From assembly GCA_900554335.1 (NCBI GenBank), contig USGT01000002.1:1-64000 (forward strand): a DNA stretch of 64,000 nucleotides, in the 5' to 3' direction. Shown here in pieces: positions 1 to 8,754 of this stretch. The position numbers were made by a program, and so were the translations under genes. Under the pieces are notes generated by a model, which saw only the letters and a list, made by a program, of their open reading frames with translations, did no database searches and was not told the origin of the DNA. How positions within the stretch are numbered: the stretch's first letter is position 1; each line of letters begins with the position of its first letter. This DNA comes from an uncultured Oscillospiraceae bacterium. GTDB lineage: Bacteria > Bacillota > Clostridia > Oscillospirales > Acutalibacteraceae.

Positions 1-127
1 AAAAAAGTGCCATCTCTAGCACTTCGTGTTTATCAAATATATCAAGACCATGCAACTTATATTTACTTTTTACTCTTTGCCTGTGGTTTTCGTGCAGGTT
101 TGGCGCTTTCTTCGCTTTTTGGTTCAC
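1..127 (-). CDS. radC: RadC family protein, N-terminal fragment cut by the window edge
   Basis: A GTG codon with GGGAG eight bases upstream opens a frame that stays open for 42 codons to the window edge. The translation contains NLHENHRQRVKSKY and then GLDIFDKHEVLEMALF. This matches the start of RadC/UPF0758 proteins, where an LHxGHRxRxxxRF motif is followed by a helix-hairpin-helix-like segment ending in EVLELLLF. The catalytic-looking JAB/MPN metal domain of the family would lie outside the window. Despite its name, the family's role in DNA repair is doubtful. The gene follows tRNA-Leu on the same strand. A hairpin-like repeat at 6-25 lies inside this coding sequence. The family call rests on motif recall over 42 residues. 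Confidence 0.72.
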   Translation of the reverse strand, partial: MNQKAKKAPNLHENHRQRVKSKYKLHGLDIFDKHEVLEMALF

Positions 128-192
128 TTTTAACACTCCCAATCTCTTGATTTCCGCCTAAATCTGGGTAACAGAAAAGGAACGTACACAAT

Positions 193-279
193 TGGTGCTG
201 CTGGCCGGACTTGAACCGGCACGGTATCGCTACCGATGGATTTTGAGTCCATTGCGTCTGCCAATTTCGCCACAGCAGC
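193..279 (-). tRNA. tRNA-Leu (anticodon CAA)
   Basis: On the minus strand an acceptor stem GCTGCTG pairs with CAGCAGC and is followed by A and an encoded CCA. The anticodon loop reads CTCAAAA between ATGGA and TCCAT, giving anticodon CAA for UUG codons. The D-loop carries TTGG, the T-arm is GCCGG-TTCAAGT-CCGGC, and a long variable arm (type II tRNA) is present, as expected for leucine. Length is 87 nt. A sigma-A promoter lies about 45 bases upstream. Confidence 0.95.
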
Positions 280-321
280 ATAATGTTAGTTCCTATGCTT
301 TAAATCACTATCTAGGTTTTA

Positions 322-349
322 ATTATATCATGTCACGCAAATTTGTCAA
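322..349 (-). promoter_or_regulatory. Promoter of tRNA-Leu
   Basis: Minus-strand TTGACA (344-349) and TATAAT (322-327) are separated by 16 bases, and both hexamers match the sigma-A consensus. It lies between the hisS stop and the tRNA, so the tRNA has its own start of transcription. Confidence 0.8.
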
Positions 350-415
350 GAAAAAAATCAAGCCTAGCCGCGCCAATAAACCCAAGCAAAACTCACATCT
401 ATTGACGCCAAACTA

Positions 416-1702
416 TTATTTTGGAATTCTAAGAGAAATCAAGTCGTAAAAATCCGAAACGAAATCTTCCCCCAGCGGGATAGCATACTCATTCCCCGTT
501 GCCATATCTCTCACCGAAACTTTGCCCTGCGAAATTTCGTCATCGCCCAAAACCACGCAAAACTTCGCGCCTATTTTGTCGGCATATTTCATCTGAGATT
601 TAAGGCTTCTTTCGCAAATGTCAAATTCGGAATAAATTCCAACGTCTCTTAAACTTTCACAAAGTTTTTCGGCATAATTGCTGGCATCTTCGCCAATCGA
701 AGCAATATAAAGTTCAGGCGAAGAAATATATTCAAGAGAAGCATTTCTGGATTTCATAGCCAATATAACTCTTTCGATTCCAAAGCCGAGGCCAACCGCA
801 GCAAGAGGAGCACCGCCGAGAATTTTCGAAAGATTATCGTACCTTCCGCCACCGCAAATGGCCAAAGGAGCATCATCAATGTCAACCACGAACTCGAAAA
901 CAATTCCAGTGTAATAATCAAGGCCTCTAACGATTTTCGGGTTAACGACATACTTGATTTCATTTAAATCAAGGCGTTTTTTGAAATTTTCCAAATTTTC
1001 GGAGCAATTTTCGCAAAGATGATCCGTAATTAAAGGGGCGCTCTCGCAAATTTTTTTGCAAATTTCGTTTTTGCAGTCAAGGATTCTCAGAGGGTTCCTT
1101 TCAAGCTTTTCGGCGCAAGATTTGCAAAGGCTGTTTTTGTGCTTTTCAAAATAATTTACAAGACTTTCGACATACTTTTTCCTGCATTCGCTGCAGCCGA
1201 TTGAGTTAATTTCGAGCCTCGTGCCTTTAATCCCCAATTTTCTTATAATTTTCCTTGCAACTTTAATAAGCTCAGCCTCAGCATAAACCGAAGAACTGCC
1301 AAAAAGCTCGAGGCCAAACTGGAAAAACTCCCTGTATCTTCCAGCTTGAGGCTTTTCGTATCTGTAGCAAGAGGCATTGTACATGAGCCTAATCGGCAAA
1401 GTGTATTTGCTAACGCCGCTTTCAAGAATAGCGCGCATTATTCCCGCAGTGCCTTCAGGCCTGAGTGAAACGCTTCTGCCGCCTTTGTCTTCAAAAGTAT
1501 ACATTTCTTTGTTAACAACGTCGGAAGAGTCGCCCGAAGACCTCTCAAAAAGCTCGGTGTGCTCAAGAGCAGGAGTCCTTGCGAATTTAAATCCGTAAGC
1601 TTGAGCTTCCTGCATCATTAAGTTGCAAACAGCCATCCATTCTTGGCCGTCTGCAAGCAGCACATCTTGCATTCCACGAATTCTCTTGCTAATTAAACCC
1701 AT
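416..1702 (-). CDS. hisS: Histidyl-tRNA synthetase
   Basis: This class II synthetase charges tRNA-His in the cytoplasm. The 428-residue protein has the expected family length. Motif 2 is visible as RYEKPQAGRYREFFQFG (about residues 111-127), the histidine-binding loop as IVRGLDYYTGIVFEF, and the nearby CGGGRYDNL; the C-terminal third is the anticodon-binding domain. A cysteine-rich segment (about 175-240) is normal for Firmicutes HisS. The ATG has GAGGGG ahead of it. It follows mgsA by 25 bases and shares the mgsA promoter. No T-box leader is visible. Confidence 0.96.
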   Translation of the reverse strand: MGLISKRIRGMQDVLLADGQEWMAVCNLMMQEAQAYGFKFARTPALEHTELFERSSGDSSDVVNKEMYTFEDKGGRSVSLRPEGTAGIMRAILESGVSKYTLPIRLMYNASCYRYEKPQAGRYREFFQFGLELFGSSSVYAEAELIKVARKIIRKLGIKGTRLEINSIGCSECRKKYVESLVNYFEKHKNSLCKSCAEKLERNPLRILDCKNEICKKICESAPLITDHLCENCSENLENFKKRLDLNEIKYVVNPKIVRGLDYYTGIVFEFVVDIDDAPLAICGGGRYDNLSKILGGAPLAAVGLGFGIERVILAMKSRNASLEYISSPELYIASIGEDASNYAEKLCESLRDVGIYSEFDICERSLKSQMKYADKIGAKFCVVLGDDEISQGKVSVRDMATGNEYAIPLGEDFVSDFYDLISLRIPK

Positions 1703-1727
1703 TCTTCGCCCCTCTTTTCAAAATTTG

Positions 1728-2132
1728 TTAGATAACCGGTCTGCCAACTTTTCTCCAGTCTAAGTCGCCGCGTTCAAGACCGTGAATCAAAACCTCAGCC
1801 GTTGCTAAATTTGTTGCAAGCGGAATAGTGTGAAGATCGCAAAGTCTTAAAAGATCATTTTCAGAATCACCCATCAAATCCGGGCGTGTTGCATCACGGA
1901 AGAACAAAACCATGTCGATTTCTCCGCAAGAAACTCTCGAAGCAATTTGTTCACAGCCGCCTTGAACCGAACCCAAAAAGGTTGTTATGTTAAGTCCTGT
2001 AGCTTCCGAAACAAGTTTGCCGGTTGCTGCAGTTGAGCATAATTTATGCCTGCTAAGAACTCCGCAGTAAGCTATGCAGAACCTAACCATTAATTCTTTT
2101 TTTGCATCTTGTGCACTGATTGCAATGTTCAT
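1728..2132 (-). CDS. mgsA: Methylglyoxal synthase
   Basis: MgsA converts dihydroxyacetone phosphate to methylglyoxal and phosphate, a bypass that relieves sugar-phosphate stress. The 134-residue protein has the full family length. It carries the GSVQGGCEQIA phosphate-binding segment, FFRDATRPD (which includes a catalytic Asp) and the C-terminal GDLDWRK. The ATG follows GGGAGG at a normal distance. It is the first gene of a two-gene unit with hisS, an uncommon pairing with no obvious metabolic link. Confidence 0.95.
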   Translation of the reverse strand: MNIAISAQDAKKELMVRFCIAYCGVLSRHKLCSTAATGKLVSEATGLNITTFLGSVQGGCEQIASRVSCGEIDMVLFFRDATRPDLMGDSENDLLRLCDLHTIPLATNLATAEVLIHGLERGDLDWRKVGRPVI

Positions 2133-2223
2133 TTAAAATTCCTCCCATAAACAGATAAGCGCTAGTATTTCACGCATTAAAACTCTTAGATTATTTCAAT
2201 CTAAAATTTTAAGTCCTTTGTTT

Positions 2224-2252
2224 ATAATAACTAATTAACAAAAAGTTGTCAA
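2224..2252 (-). promoter_or_regulatory. Promoter of mgsA-hisS
   Basis: Minus-strand TTGACA (2247-2252), 17-base spacer, TATTAT (2224-2229), about 90 bases before the mgsA ATG. No hairpin terminator for the upstream PBP2 gene is visible in this gap, so read-through is also possible. Confidence 0.75.
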
Positions 2253-2261
2253 TTTTTAAAT

Positions 2262-4250
2262 TCAGTTTTTTATGTCAAAGTAGCTTGAAAGCATATCTCT
2301 TGCAACATTTTTTGAAGCCATTCCGATCTTGCCGTGCTCGATAACCACCGCAATAGCTATTTCAGGCTCTTCATAAGGCGCAAAACAAATAAACGTTGTG
2401 TGGTCCGAGCCGAAATTCTGCGCAGTTCCGGTTTTTGCAGCAATTTTAACCGGGAAGTTTGAAAAATCCTTAGCCGTACCGGAAACAGCCACTTGCCTCA
2501 TGCCTTCTTTCACGGCTTTTAAATTCTCTTCACTCACCGCTGCATCGCTGATGAGTTCAGGCGGGAATTCTTTTATAGTGTTTTTGCGGCTGTAATCGGT
2601 TATTTTGCTAACAAGATGAGTTTTAAACCGTTTGCCGCCGTTTGCGATTGTTCCTGCGTAGGCTGCAAGCTGAAGAGGAGTGAACATGTTATCCGACTGG
2701 CCTATCGCCGCCTGAGACGAGCCTGATTCATACCACTTTGCGCCGAGTTTTTCGCAGTGTTCAGGCCCAGCGAGAATTCCCGTGCTTTCGCCCACTTCAA
2801 CGCCCGTTTTAACGCCTATTCCAAACTTTTTTGCCCATAAATCAAGCGTTTCAATGCCAAGCCTTCTGCCAAGCTCAGCGAAATAAACATTGCAAGATTT
2901 TGCCAGCGCAGTTTTGAGCTCCGCTTTGCCGTGCACGCCCATGCAGTGAAGCTTGTAACCAGGGTAAAACCCGAAGCTCCCGCCGCAGAATATCCTTTCG
3001 CTCGGGGTAACTTTGCCTTCTTCAAGCGCAGCAATAGCCACAAGCGGCTTGTAAATCGAGCCTGGAGCATAAGCGCCCAAGAAAGCCCGGTTCAGAAGCG
3101 GCAAGGCTTTGTCGGCTGCAAGCGAAGAATAATAAGATTTATCTTCCATGAAGCGGGAAAGATCATAGCTCGGGTAAGTCGCAGCAGCTAAGACCGAAAA
3201 ATCCTTAACGTTTATTGCAACCGCAGCGCCCGAAACGCAGTCATGTGCGCCGGATTTCCTTGCTTTTTCAACATTCGCTTTGAGGGATTCACAAGCAACT
3301 TTTTGAAGCTTTGAAGATAAAGTCAAAAACACGCTGCTGCCCGAAACAGGAGTTTCTTTTTCAGAAACGCCCGTCACTTCGCCATTTTCAGACATTTGAA
3401 CCGTTCTTTTCCCGCCGTGGCCTCTTAGATAATCCTCAAAAACGCTTTCAATTCCCGTCTTGCCGATTTTAGCGTCCATGCTGTAAGAATCTTTCTTTTT
3501 TTCGTATTCCTCGCTCGTCATAAACCCTGTGTAACCCACAATGTGCGGAGCTACATCGCCGTTTATGTATTTCCTAGTTAAAGTGGGCTGAATCCTCAGG
3601 CCTTTGAGGCTTTCAGACCTTTCAGAAATAACTATAACGGCATCTTTGCAAACGTCATCAGAGATAACATAAGGCGCAGACCTTAAAAAATATATCCCGC
3701 TTTTGTCAATATTATACTTCACGCTGCAAATATTTCTAATTTCTTCCCTGCTAAGATTTTCATCAATTTGATATTTAAAAATCATCTTGTCTATGCAGTC
3801 CATCGCGCTTGCTTCTTCGCCAAGTTCAAGCGTGTTTTTCAAAGTTTTTACCTGGCTTTCGCTTTCTTTTTTAAAAGCAAATTTATTACCCGCAAATTCA
3901 ATCGGGAGGATGTCATTCCAGGAATTACTGAAACTTTCAAGTAAATTAATAGCATTTAAAATGAGCTGATTTTCGCTGTTTTTGCCAACCAAAAGCCTGT
4001 CTATAACCAGTTTATAACCTGCAGAATTAACCGCCAGACCTTCGCCGTTTGCATCCAAAATTTCACCCCTGACGGGCTCGGTATTAACAAAATAAACATT
4101 GCTGCTGCAAGCCCTTGCTTTGTAATAATCGAAGTTAATTATCTGCCAATTAACCAGCCTGCAAACAAAAACGCCGAAAATAAGCACAGTAACAGCCATG
4201 AAAAAGCCGTATCTTCCCGCATTTATGCTTTTAACGAATTTGCCTTTCAT
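2262..4250 (-). CDS. mrdA: Penicillin-binding protein 2 (elongasome transpeptidase)
   Basis: This class B PBP cross-links peptidoglycan during side-wall growth with MreBCD and RodA. The 662-residue protein has one N-terminal membrane helix (about 14-33), a pedestal domain, and a transpeptidase domain with all three motifs in order: SxxK in PGSIYKPL, SxN in SCNVYF and KTG in AAKTGTAQNFG. The ATG follows AAGGAG and overlaps the end of mreD by 20 bases, so the two are probably translationally coupled. Being last in the mre block supports PBP2 over the sporulation paralogue SpoVD. No rodA is in the window. Confidence 0.93.
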   Translation of the reverse strand: MKGKFVKSINAGRYGFFMAVTVLIFGVFVCRLVNWQIINFDYYKARACSSNVYFVNTEPVRGEILDANGEGLAVNSAGYKLVIDRLLVGKNSENQLILNAINLLESFSNSWNDILPIEFAGNKFAFKKESESQVKTLKNTLELGEEASAMDCIDKMIFKYQIDENLSREEIRNICSVKYNIDKSGIYFLRSAPYVISDDVCKDAVIVISERSESLKGLRIQPTLTRKYINGDVAPHIVGYTGFMTSEEYEKKKDSYSMDAKIGKTGIESVFEDYLRGHGGKRTVQMSENGEVTGVSEKETPVSGSSVFLTLSSKLQKVACESLKANVEKARKSGAHDCVSGAAVAINVKDFSVLAAATYPSYDLSRFMEDKSYYSSLAADKALPLLNRAFLGAYAPGSIYKPLVAIAALEEGKVTPSERIFCGGSFGFYPGYKLHCMGVHGKAELKTALAKSCNVYFAELGRRLGIETLDLWAKKFGIGVKTGVEVGESTGILAGPEHCEKLGAKWYESGSSQAAIGQSDNMFTPLQLAAYAGTIANGGKRFKTHLVSKITDYSRKNTIKEFPPELISDAAVSEENLKAVKEGMRQVAVSGTAKDFSNFPVKIAAKTGTAQNFGSDHTTFICFAPYEEPEIAIAVVIEHGKIGMASKNVARDMLSSYFDIKN

Positions 4251-4743
4251 TTAAATTCTCCTTGGTAAAATGCAAAATAATTTTATTAAGAAAATAAACA
4301 AAAACACTGCAAAAAGAAGTAAAAACCGCCATTTTAAAGTAATTTCTGGAAATTATCCCCACGCCGCTAAAACCTTTTAAAATATAAAAAGAAACATCCC
4401 CCGCAAGCAAAGCCCCCGCCGTTAAACCCGAAAAAATAACTGCCCAAAAAAGCCCAGGCCTCAAAAATCGCTCAAAAATAAAACTCAAAAAACCCCCGAA
4501 AAAACCGAGGAAAATAAAGCTAAAACCGAAAGCCCTCCCGAAAGAAAAATCAATCAAAAAACCAATTAAAACTCCAAATGCAAAACTAACCGGAGCACTT
4601 TCAAAAATTGAAATTGAAACAAAAACGGCCGCCAAAAGAAGCGGCCTTGCACCCGAAAAATTAAGTCCAGGCGCGCCGTTTACCGAATTTAAAACCAAAA
4701 TTTCAAAAACATAAAAAATATATCTTAAATATTTTCTTTCCAC
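4231..4743 (-). CDS. mreD: Rod shape-determining protein MreD
   Basis: A 170-residue, very hydrophobic protein with about five membrane segments, the size and profile of MreD, which links MreC and PBP2 in the elongasome. Sequence alone is weakly diagnostic; the call rests largely on its place between mreC and PBP2. The start is GTG, with AAGGTG five bases upstream. The stretch ASVFSISIFESAPVSFAF-like region followed by GVLIGFLIDFSFGR resembles MreD membrane segments. Confidence 0.88.
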   Translation of the reverse strand: MERKYLRYIFYVFEILVLNSVNGAPGLNFSGARPLLLAAVFVSISIFESAPVSFAFGVLIGFLIDFSFGRAFGFSFIFLGFFGGFLSFIFERFLRPGLFWAVIFSGLTAGALLAGDVSFYILKGFSGVGIISRNYFKMAVFTSFCSVFVYFLNKIILHFTKENLNERQIR

Positions 4744-4761
4744 GTTTCACCTTAGTAAAAA

Positions 4762-5586
4762 TCAATTTTGAGCTAAAATCTGGCCTTTTCCACGAAAGTC
4801 CGTAACAACAAAAACATCTTTAAGACTTTTAAAATTTTCAAACGGCTCGATCAAAGCAAAGTAAGAAGCTTGCTTGTCATCGTATCCTGTGGATTTAACC
4901 TTCCCGAGCTTCAAATTTTTGGGGTAAATTCCGCCCGTAGCCGAAGTTGCAACAATGTCGCCTTCTTTAACGGAATTAATTTCAGGCAAAAACATCATTC
5001 TCGTTAAATTAGATTTTGCATCTTCAGGGTTGCCGGTAATGATTCCGCTTTCAAAGGTTTCGGTGTCATAAACGCCTATTTTCGATTGCGGCGAAAGAAC
5101 GGTTTTAACTTGCGAACAAATCGTGCCAGCGAGGCTAACAAAACCAACTACTCCCTCGCCCGAAAGGACTATATCCCCTTTTGAAACGCCGTCGTTTGTG
5201 CCTTTATCTATTTTAAAATTATGGAAATTGTTGCTTACATCGCAGGAAATAACGCTTGCGGGCTCAAATTTAATGCTGCTATTTTCTTTTTTGAATTCAT
5301 AATATTTCGCATATTCTTCATTTTGCCGTTTAAGTTCATTAAGACTAACGATATCATCCCGCAGAGTGCTTATTTCTTTTTTAAGCTCGGCAACTTCATC
5401 CTGAAGCTCTTTTTTATCTTCAAAAAGCCTTGAAATATTAAAAAAACCGGTGTAAACCACTTTATCAAAAAAACAAGTAGCATAAGAAACCGCTGAAAAA
5501 GCAAGGTTGTTTCCGGGGTTTAAAAAAGCATAAACTCCGCAAGCAAGCAAAACAAAACCAAGCATCGCCAAAACTTTAACTTTCAA
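4762..5586 (-). CDS. mreC: Rod shape-determining protein MreC
   Basis: MreC is a bitopic membrane protein whose outer beta-domain organises PBP2 and MreD. The 274-residue product has a membrane helix at about 5-23, a coiled coil (about 55-95, EVAELKKEIS onward) and the two-barrel C-terminal domain containing GVVGFV and SQVKTVLSPQSKIGVY. I chose the TTG at 5586 because AGAGGT sits six bases before it; the frame is open for six more codons upstream, from another TTG at 5604. It lies 24 bases after mreB. Confidence 0.93.
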   Translation of the reverse strand: MKVKVLAMLGFVLLACGVYAFLNPGNNLAFSAVSYATCFFDKVVYTGFFNISRLFEDKKELQDEVAELKKEISTLRDDIVSLNELKRQNEEYAKYYEFKKENSSIKFEPASVISCDVSNNFHNFKIDKGTNDGVSKGDIVLSGEGVVGFVSLAGTICSQVKTVLSPQSKIGVYDTETFESGIITGNPEDAKSNLTRMMFLPEINSVKEGDIVATSATGGIYPKNLKLGKVKSTGYDDKQASYFALIEPFENFKSLKDVFVVTDFRGKGQILAQN

Positions 5587-5610
5587 ATTAATACCTCTTA
5601 GCAAGTTTAT

Positions 5611-6624
5611 TCATCGGTTTTTTTCAAGGGCTTTTTTAAATTCCTTAACTGTCGTGCCTCCAAGGCATTTGCCCGTTCCAACGGCCACGCAATCGAGAGG
5701 ATTCTCAGCAATGTAAACCGGCATGTTCGTAGCCTGAGAAATGAGGCTGTCGATTCCTCTAAGCAGGGCTCCTCCGCCGCTTATGAAAATTCCATGGTCG
5801 ATTATATCAGCCGAAAGCTCAGGAGGAGTGTTTTCAAGGGTAGTTTTAATGGCTTCAACAACATGTTTCAAAGGTTCCGCGAGAGCCTCCCTTACTTCTT
5901 TCGAAGAAACGGTGATATCCTTCGGCAAGCCGTCAAGAAGATTCCTGCCCTTTATCAAAACTTCTTCCTCTTCCTCGCAAGGAACCGCCGAACCTATTTT
6001 AATTTTCAAGTTTTCAGCCGTGCAGCGGCCTATCAAAAGGCTGTATTTTCTTCTAATATAAGAAATAATCGCTTCGTCGAATTTATCGCCCGCAACTCTT
6101 TGAGAAGCTGAAGTAACAATTCCTCCGAGCGAAATAACTGCAACTTCCGAAGTGCCTCCGCCAATGTCAACAATCATGTTTCCGCTTGGTTTATAAACCG
6201 AAAGCCCCGCACCCATCGCAGCGGCCATGGGCTCCTCGATAAGCGTAACGACACCCACTCCTGCCTGTTTTGCAGCATCGCAAACAGCTCTTTTTTCAAC
6301 TTCCGTAACGCCTGAAGGAACACATATTACAACTTTCGGCCTGCTGAAAAATACGCTCCTAACCGACTTTGAAATAAAATATTTAAGCATCGCCGCAGTT
6401 ATTTCGAAATCAGCTATAACGCCATCTTTAAGCGGCCTGACCGCTATTATCGAGCCTGGTGTTCTGCCGATCATTTCCTTTGCTCTGTTCCCAACTGCCA
6501 AAATAGTGTTTGTTTTGGAATCTATCGCCACAACCGAAGGCTCTCGCATTACAATTCCTTTACCTTTTAGAAAGACAAGCGTGTTCGCCGTGCCCAAATC
6601 TATTCCTATTTCCCTTGAAAACAT
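5611..6624 (-). CDS. mreB: Rod shape-determining protein MreB (bacterial actin)
   Basis: This ATP-binding actin homologue forms membrane-attached filaments that position cell-wall synthesis. The 337 residues include phosphate loop 1 [13 protein letters not shown] near the N-terminus, [20 protein letters not shown] (phosphate 2) and the adenosine-site [13 protein letters not shown]. The ATG at 6624 follows AAAGGAG; an in-frame ATG six codons upstream overlaps this site and is less likely. It heads the mreB-mreC-mreD-PBP2 block, with dut upstream. Confidence 0.96.
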   Translation of the reverse strand: MFSREIGIDLGTANTLVFLKGKGIVMREPSVVAIDSKTNTILAVGNRAKEMIGRTPGSIIAVRPLKDGVIADFEITAAMLKYFISKSVRSVFFSRPKVVICVPSGVTEVEKRAVCDAAKQAGVGVVTLIEEPMAAAMGAGLSVYKPSGNMIVDIGGGTSEVAVISLGGIVTSASQRVAGDKFDEAIISYIRRKYSLLIGRCTAENLKIKIGSAVPCEEEEEVLIKGRNLLDGLPKDITVSSKEVREALAEPLKHVVEAIKTTLENTPPELSADIIDHGIFISGGGALLRGIDSLISQATNMPVYIAENPLDCVAVGTGKCLGGTTVKEFKKALEKNR

Positions 6625-6706
6625 AAAAGTTTCTCCTTTCAATTTTTAAGGAGTCCAAGCTGCCTTACTTTTGTAACTATTTTAATTATGTACAAAAATA
6701 AAAGAT

Positions 6707-7168
6707 TTATTTCCCGGTTGAACCAAATCCGCCGCTGCCGCGCTCTGTTGAATCTAAAGTCTCAACTTCGTTTAAGTCAGGAGTTTCAACTTTCATAACA
6801 ACAAGCTGCGCGATTCTTTCGCCGTTTTTCACGGTGTAAGGCTCCTGCCCAAGATTGCAAAGCCCAACTTTGAGCTCCCCGCGGTAGTCGCTGTCAATAA
6901 CTCCCACGCCGTTGGAAAGAGTGATTCCGTGTTTTATTCCAAGGCCACTTCTCGCAAAAATAAAAGCTGCATATTCACTGCCCGGCAAGCTTATGGCAAT
7001 CCCCGTCGGAACCAAAGCGCGTTTGCCGGGCTCTAAAATAATGTCTTCACTTATGCATGCGCAAAGGTCCATTCCCGCAGCACCTGCAGAAGCCCTGAAA
7101 GGAGTTTTTGCTTCAGGCGAAACCTTGCAATAATTTAATAAATTTTTAATTTGACTTTTCTTTTCCAC
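6707..7168 (-). CDS. dut: dUTP diphosphatase
   Basis: This trimeric dUTPase hydrolyses dUTP to dUMP, keeping uracil out of DNA and feeding dTMP synthesis. The five family motifs are visible in about 153 residues: AGAAGMDLCA, ARSGLGIKHG, GVIDSDYRGE, GERIAQLVV and the flexible C-terminal RGSGGFGSTG. The start is GTG at 7168, with AAAAAGG eight bases upstream; another GTG three codons earlier overlaps that site. It precedes mreB by 82 bases on the same strand. Confidence 0.95.
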   Translation of the reverse strand: MEKKSQIKNLLNYCKVSPEAKTPFRASAGAAGMDLCACISEDIILEPGKRALVPTGIAISLPGSEYAAFIFARSGLGIKHGITLSNGVGVIDSDYRGELKVGLCNLGQEPYTVKNGERIAQLVVMKVETPDLNEVETLDSTERGSGGFGSTGK

Positions 7169-7587
7169 ATTTATCACCTTTTTATTAACATTTATGTGTT
7201 TATTTAAAATTTATCACTCAAAAAAAGAGCTAAAGCCATGTTTGAGCAATTCCTTTAAAAAAGTTTTCCTCATTTTCCACATAGATTTCAACATTTTGAG
7301 GCATTTTCAACTTGCTTGCTTTAAAAAATACGACAAAATTTTATTGTTTATTTCATTTTTACTGTTATTTTTACAATTATGTAACCGCAAAAAAATACCG
7401 CGGGGAACCCCTATGTATCCTGACTTTGAAAAATAAATTTTAAACTTTTCTACACTCTTATATATTACAACATCACGCTGACTTATTCAAAAATATTTTG
7501 GTGAAATATAATTTTGGATTAATTAGACACCCAAAACCATTTGCAAACTACAAATATTGTTTAAAACGTAGATATTAAAAATTATGC
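7169..7587 (-). other. Intergenic stretch upstream of dut
   Basis: Very A+T-rich. An open frame of 80 codons on the plus strand (7194-7436) has no ribosome site and no recognisable protein features, so it is not called. The minus strand must hold the dut-mre promoter; TTGAGT near 7218-7223 is a candidate -35 but no good -10 follows, so it is not placed. Nothing else was recognised. Confidence 0.5.
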
Positions 7588-7616
7588 TTGACAATTTATA
7601 GCCTCAGTGGTATAGT
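7588..7616 (+). promoter_or_regulatory. Promoter of 5S rRNA copy 1
   Basis: TTGACA (7588-7593), exact 17-base spacer, TATAGT (7611-7616). The predicted start, seven bases past the -10, coincides with the 5' end of the 5S helix I (7623). Confidence 0.88.
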
Positions 7617-7622
7617 ATAGAT

Positions 7623-7738
7623 GTTGGTGTTGATGATATCCAGGGTCCACCCGTTCCCATCTCGAACACGGTAGTTAAGCTGGATGATGCCGAAAATACT
7701 TGGCTGGAAGCGGCCTGGGAAGATAGGGAAATGCCAAC
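7623..7738 (+). rRNA. rrf: 5S ribosomal RNA, copy 1
   Basis: The 116-nt sequence shows GTTGGTGT pairing with ATGCCAAC as helix I, the conserved loop segments CCCGTTCCCATCTCGAACACG and AGTTAAGCTGG shortened here to their recognisable cores, and GCCGAAAATACTTGG. No 16S or 23S gene is nearby: the promoter starts exactly at the 5S and a terminator follows about 80 bases later, so it is a solitary transcription unit. It runs toward the origin, against replication if the origin is near 23 kb. Confidence 0.95.
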
Positions 7739-7819
7739 TTTTTTTATGCCATTTTTTAGTTTATTAAAATAAAAAATTATCCACACAACTCTTTAGTCGT
7801 GTGAATTCATAAATTTTAA

Positions 7820-7845
7820 GCTCCGATTTTTTCGGAGCATTTTTT
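7820..7845 (+). terminator. Terminator of 5S copy 1
   Basis: GCTCCGA (7820-7826) pairs with TCGGAGC (7832-7838) over a five-base loop, followed by A and six T. It could also weakly stop the facing gene that ends at 7867. A CACAC/GTGTG inverted repeat at about 7782-7802 precedes it. Confidence 0.8.
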
Positions 7846-7866
7846 ACAATTTAAACTCATATCAAA

Positions 7867-8166
7867 TTAGCTACGGGGAGACAAACAAAAATCACATTCT
7901 CCCACTTTTTCAAAATCCCCACTATCGAAAGGGGATTTAACATACTGTTTTGTAGGAAGCAACATAAAACTTCCATCTTTAAGGAAATACATTCCAGGCG
8001 ACCTAAGAAGTCGGCCACATGGTCTTGGCCTGACAGGAGTCGGCTTAGCTATAGAAATTTCAGAATCATGCGAAAAAGTTTTGCTAGCAAACGCCGGAGC
8101 AGAACAAAAACTCAGCCCTAAAATTGCCGACAAACTTAAAGTAAAAATCTTTTTAATAATTTTCAT
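7867..8166 (-). CDS. Small secreted protein, tandem paralogue 1 (unknown function)
   Basis: The 99-residue product starts with a clear Sec signal peptide: lysines, then KIFTLSLSAILGLSFCSA and cleavage expected after AFA (about residue 27). The mature part of about 72 residues is rich in Pro and Arg (PTPVRPRPCGR) and has three cysteines, including CDFC near the end. ATG 8166 is chosen because GGAGGG lies five bases upstream, although the frame stays open 21 codons further up. The signal peptide is almost identical to that of the gene at 8780-9130, but the mature part shares only a short RRSP/LRSP-type stretch. I do not recognise the family. Confidence 0.75.
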   Translation of the reverse strand: MKIIKKIFTLSLSAILGLSFCSAPAFASKTFSHDSEISIAKPTPVRPRPCGRLLRSPGMYFLKDGSFMLLPTKQYVKSPFDSGDFEKVGECDFCLSPRS

Positions 8167-8522
8167 ATAACCCTCCATATTTAGTTCTATATTAGAATTA
8201 ATATCACAATTTTGGAGTTTTGTATACAAAAAACCAATATTTCAGAGTTTCAAATTAAAAGATGAAAATTACAAAAAAAAATTTAGTAAACTAACACGGT
8301 TTATTTTAAAATTCATGAAAACTATTTAAAATTGAGTATATTTTCAAAAACCGCCCTGGCAATTTAGCAATCATGTGAATTCATAAATTTTATACTCGGC
8401 TTTTCCTTTCAAGTTTTAAACCCAAAGCAACGTAATAATTCAAAAAACAAACGCCTTCTATTCCCCGTTTTTCCTAAGAAAATTTGTAATGAAAAATTTT
8501 TTAAAAAAATTTAAAAAAACAC

Positions 8523-8551
8523 TTGACAATATAAATTAAGCATGATATAGT
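8523..8551 (+). promoter_or_regulatory. Promoter of 5S rRNA copy 2
   Basis: TTGACA (8523-8528), 17-base spacer, TATAGT (8546-8551). The spacer differs from copy 1, while both hexamers and spacing are kept, which suggests selection on this promoter. Confidence 0.88.
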
Positions 8552-8557
8552 ATAGAT

Positions 8558-8673
8558 GTTGGTGTTGATGATATCCAGGGTCCACCCGTTCCCATCTCGA
8601 ACACGGTAGTTAAGCTGGATGATGCCGAAAATACTTGGCTGGAAGCGGCCTGGGAAGATAGGGAAATGCCAAC
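8558..8673 (+). rRNA. rrf: 5S ribosomal RNA, copy 2
   Basis: Identical over all 116 nt to the copy at 7623-7738, with the same flanking TATAGTATAGAT before it and the same T-rich spacer after it. No 16S or 23S gene adjoins. Concerted evolution or recent duplication would explain the identity. Confidence 0.95.
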
Positions 8674-8754
8674 TTTTTTTATGCCATTTTTTAGTTTATT
8701 AAAATAAAAAATTATCCACACAACTCTTTAGTCGTGTGAATTTATAAATTTTAA

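Noticed and set aside
1..26. AAGTGC/GCACTT hairpin with a T-run on the minus strand, read at first as a terminator behind tRNA-Leu
   Set aside because: The bases lie inside an open frame whose translation matches the start of RadC, so the repeat is coding and the end of the window is not a gene end.
63..281. 72-codon minus-strand frame across the tRNA
   Set aside because: It translates straight through tRNA-Leu, has no ribosome site and uses a different frame from the radC start.
7194..7436. 80-codon plus-strand frame upstream of the 5S genes
   Set aside because: No ribosome site, A+T-driven composition and no recognisable protein motif.
7604..8721. Identical 60-61-codon minus-strand frames over both 5S rRNA genes
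   Set aside because: They are the antisense of the rRNA and its spacer; repetition comes from the duplicated rRNA.
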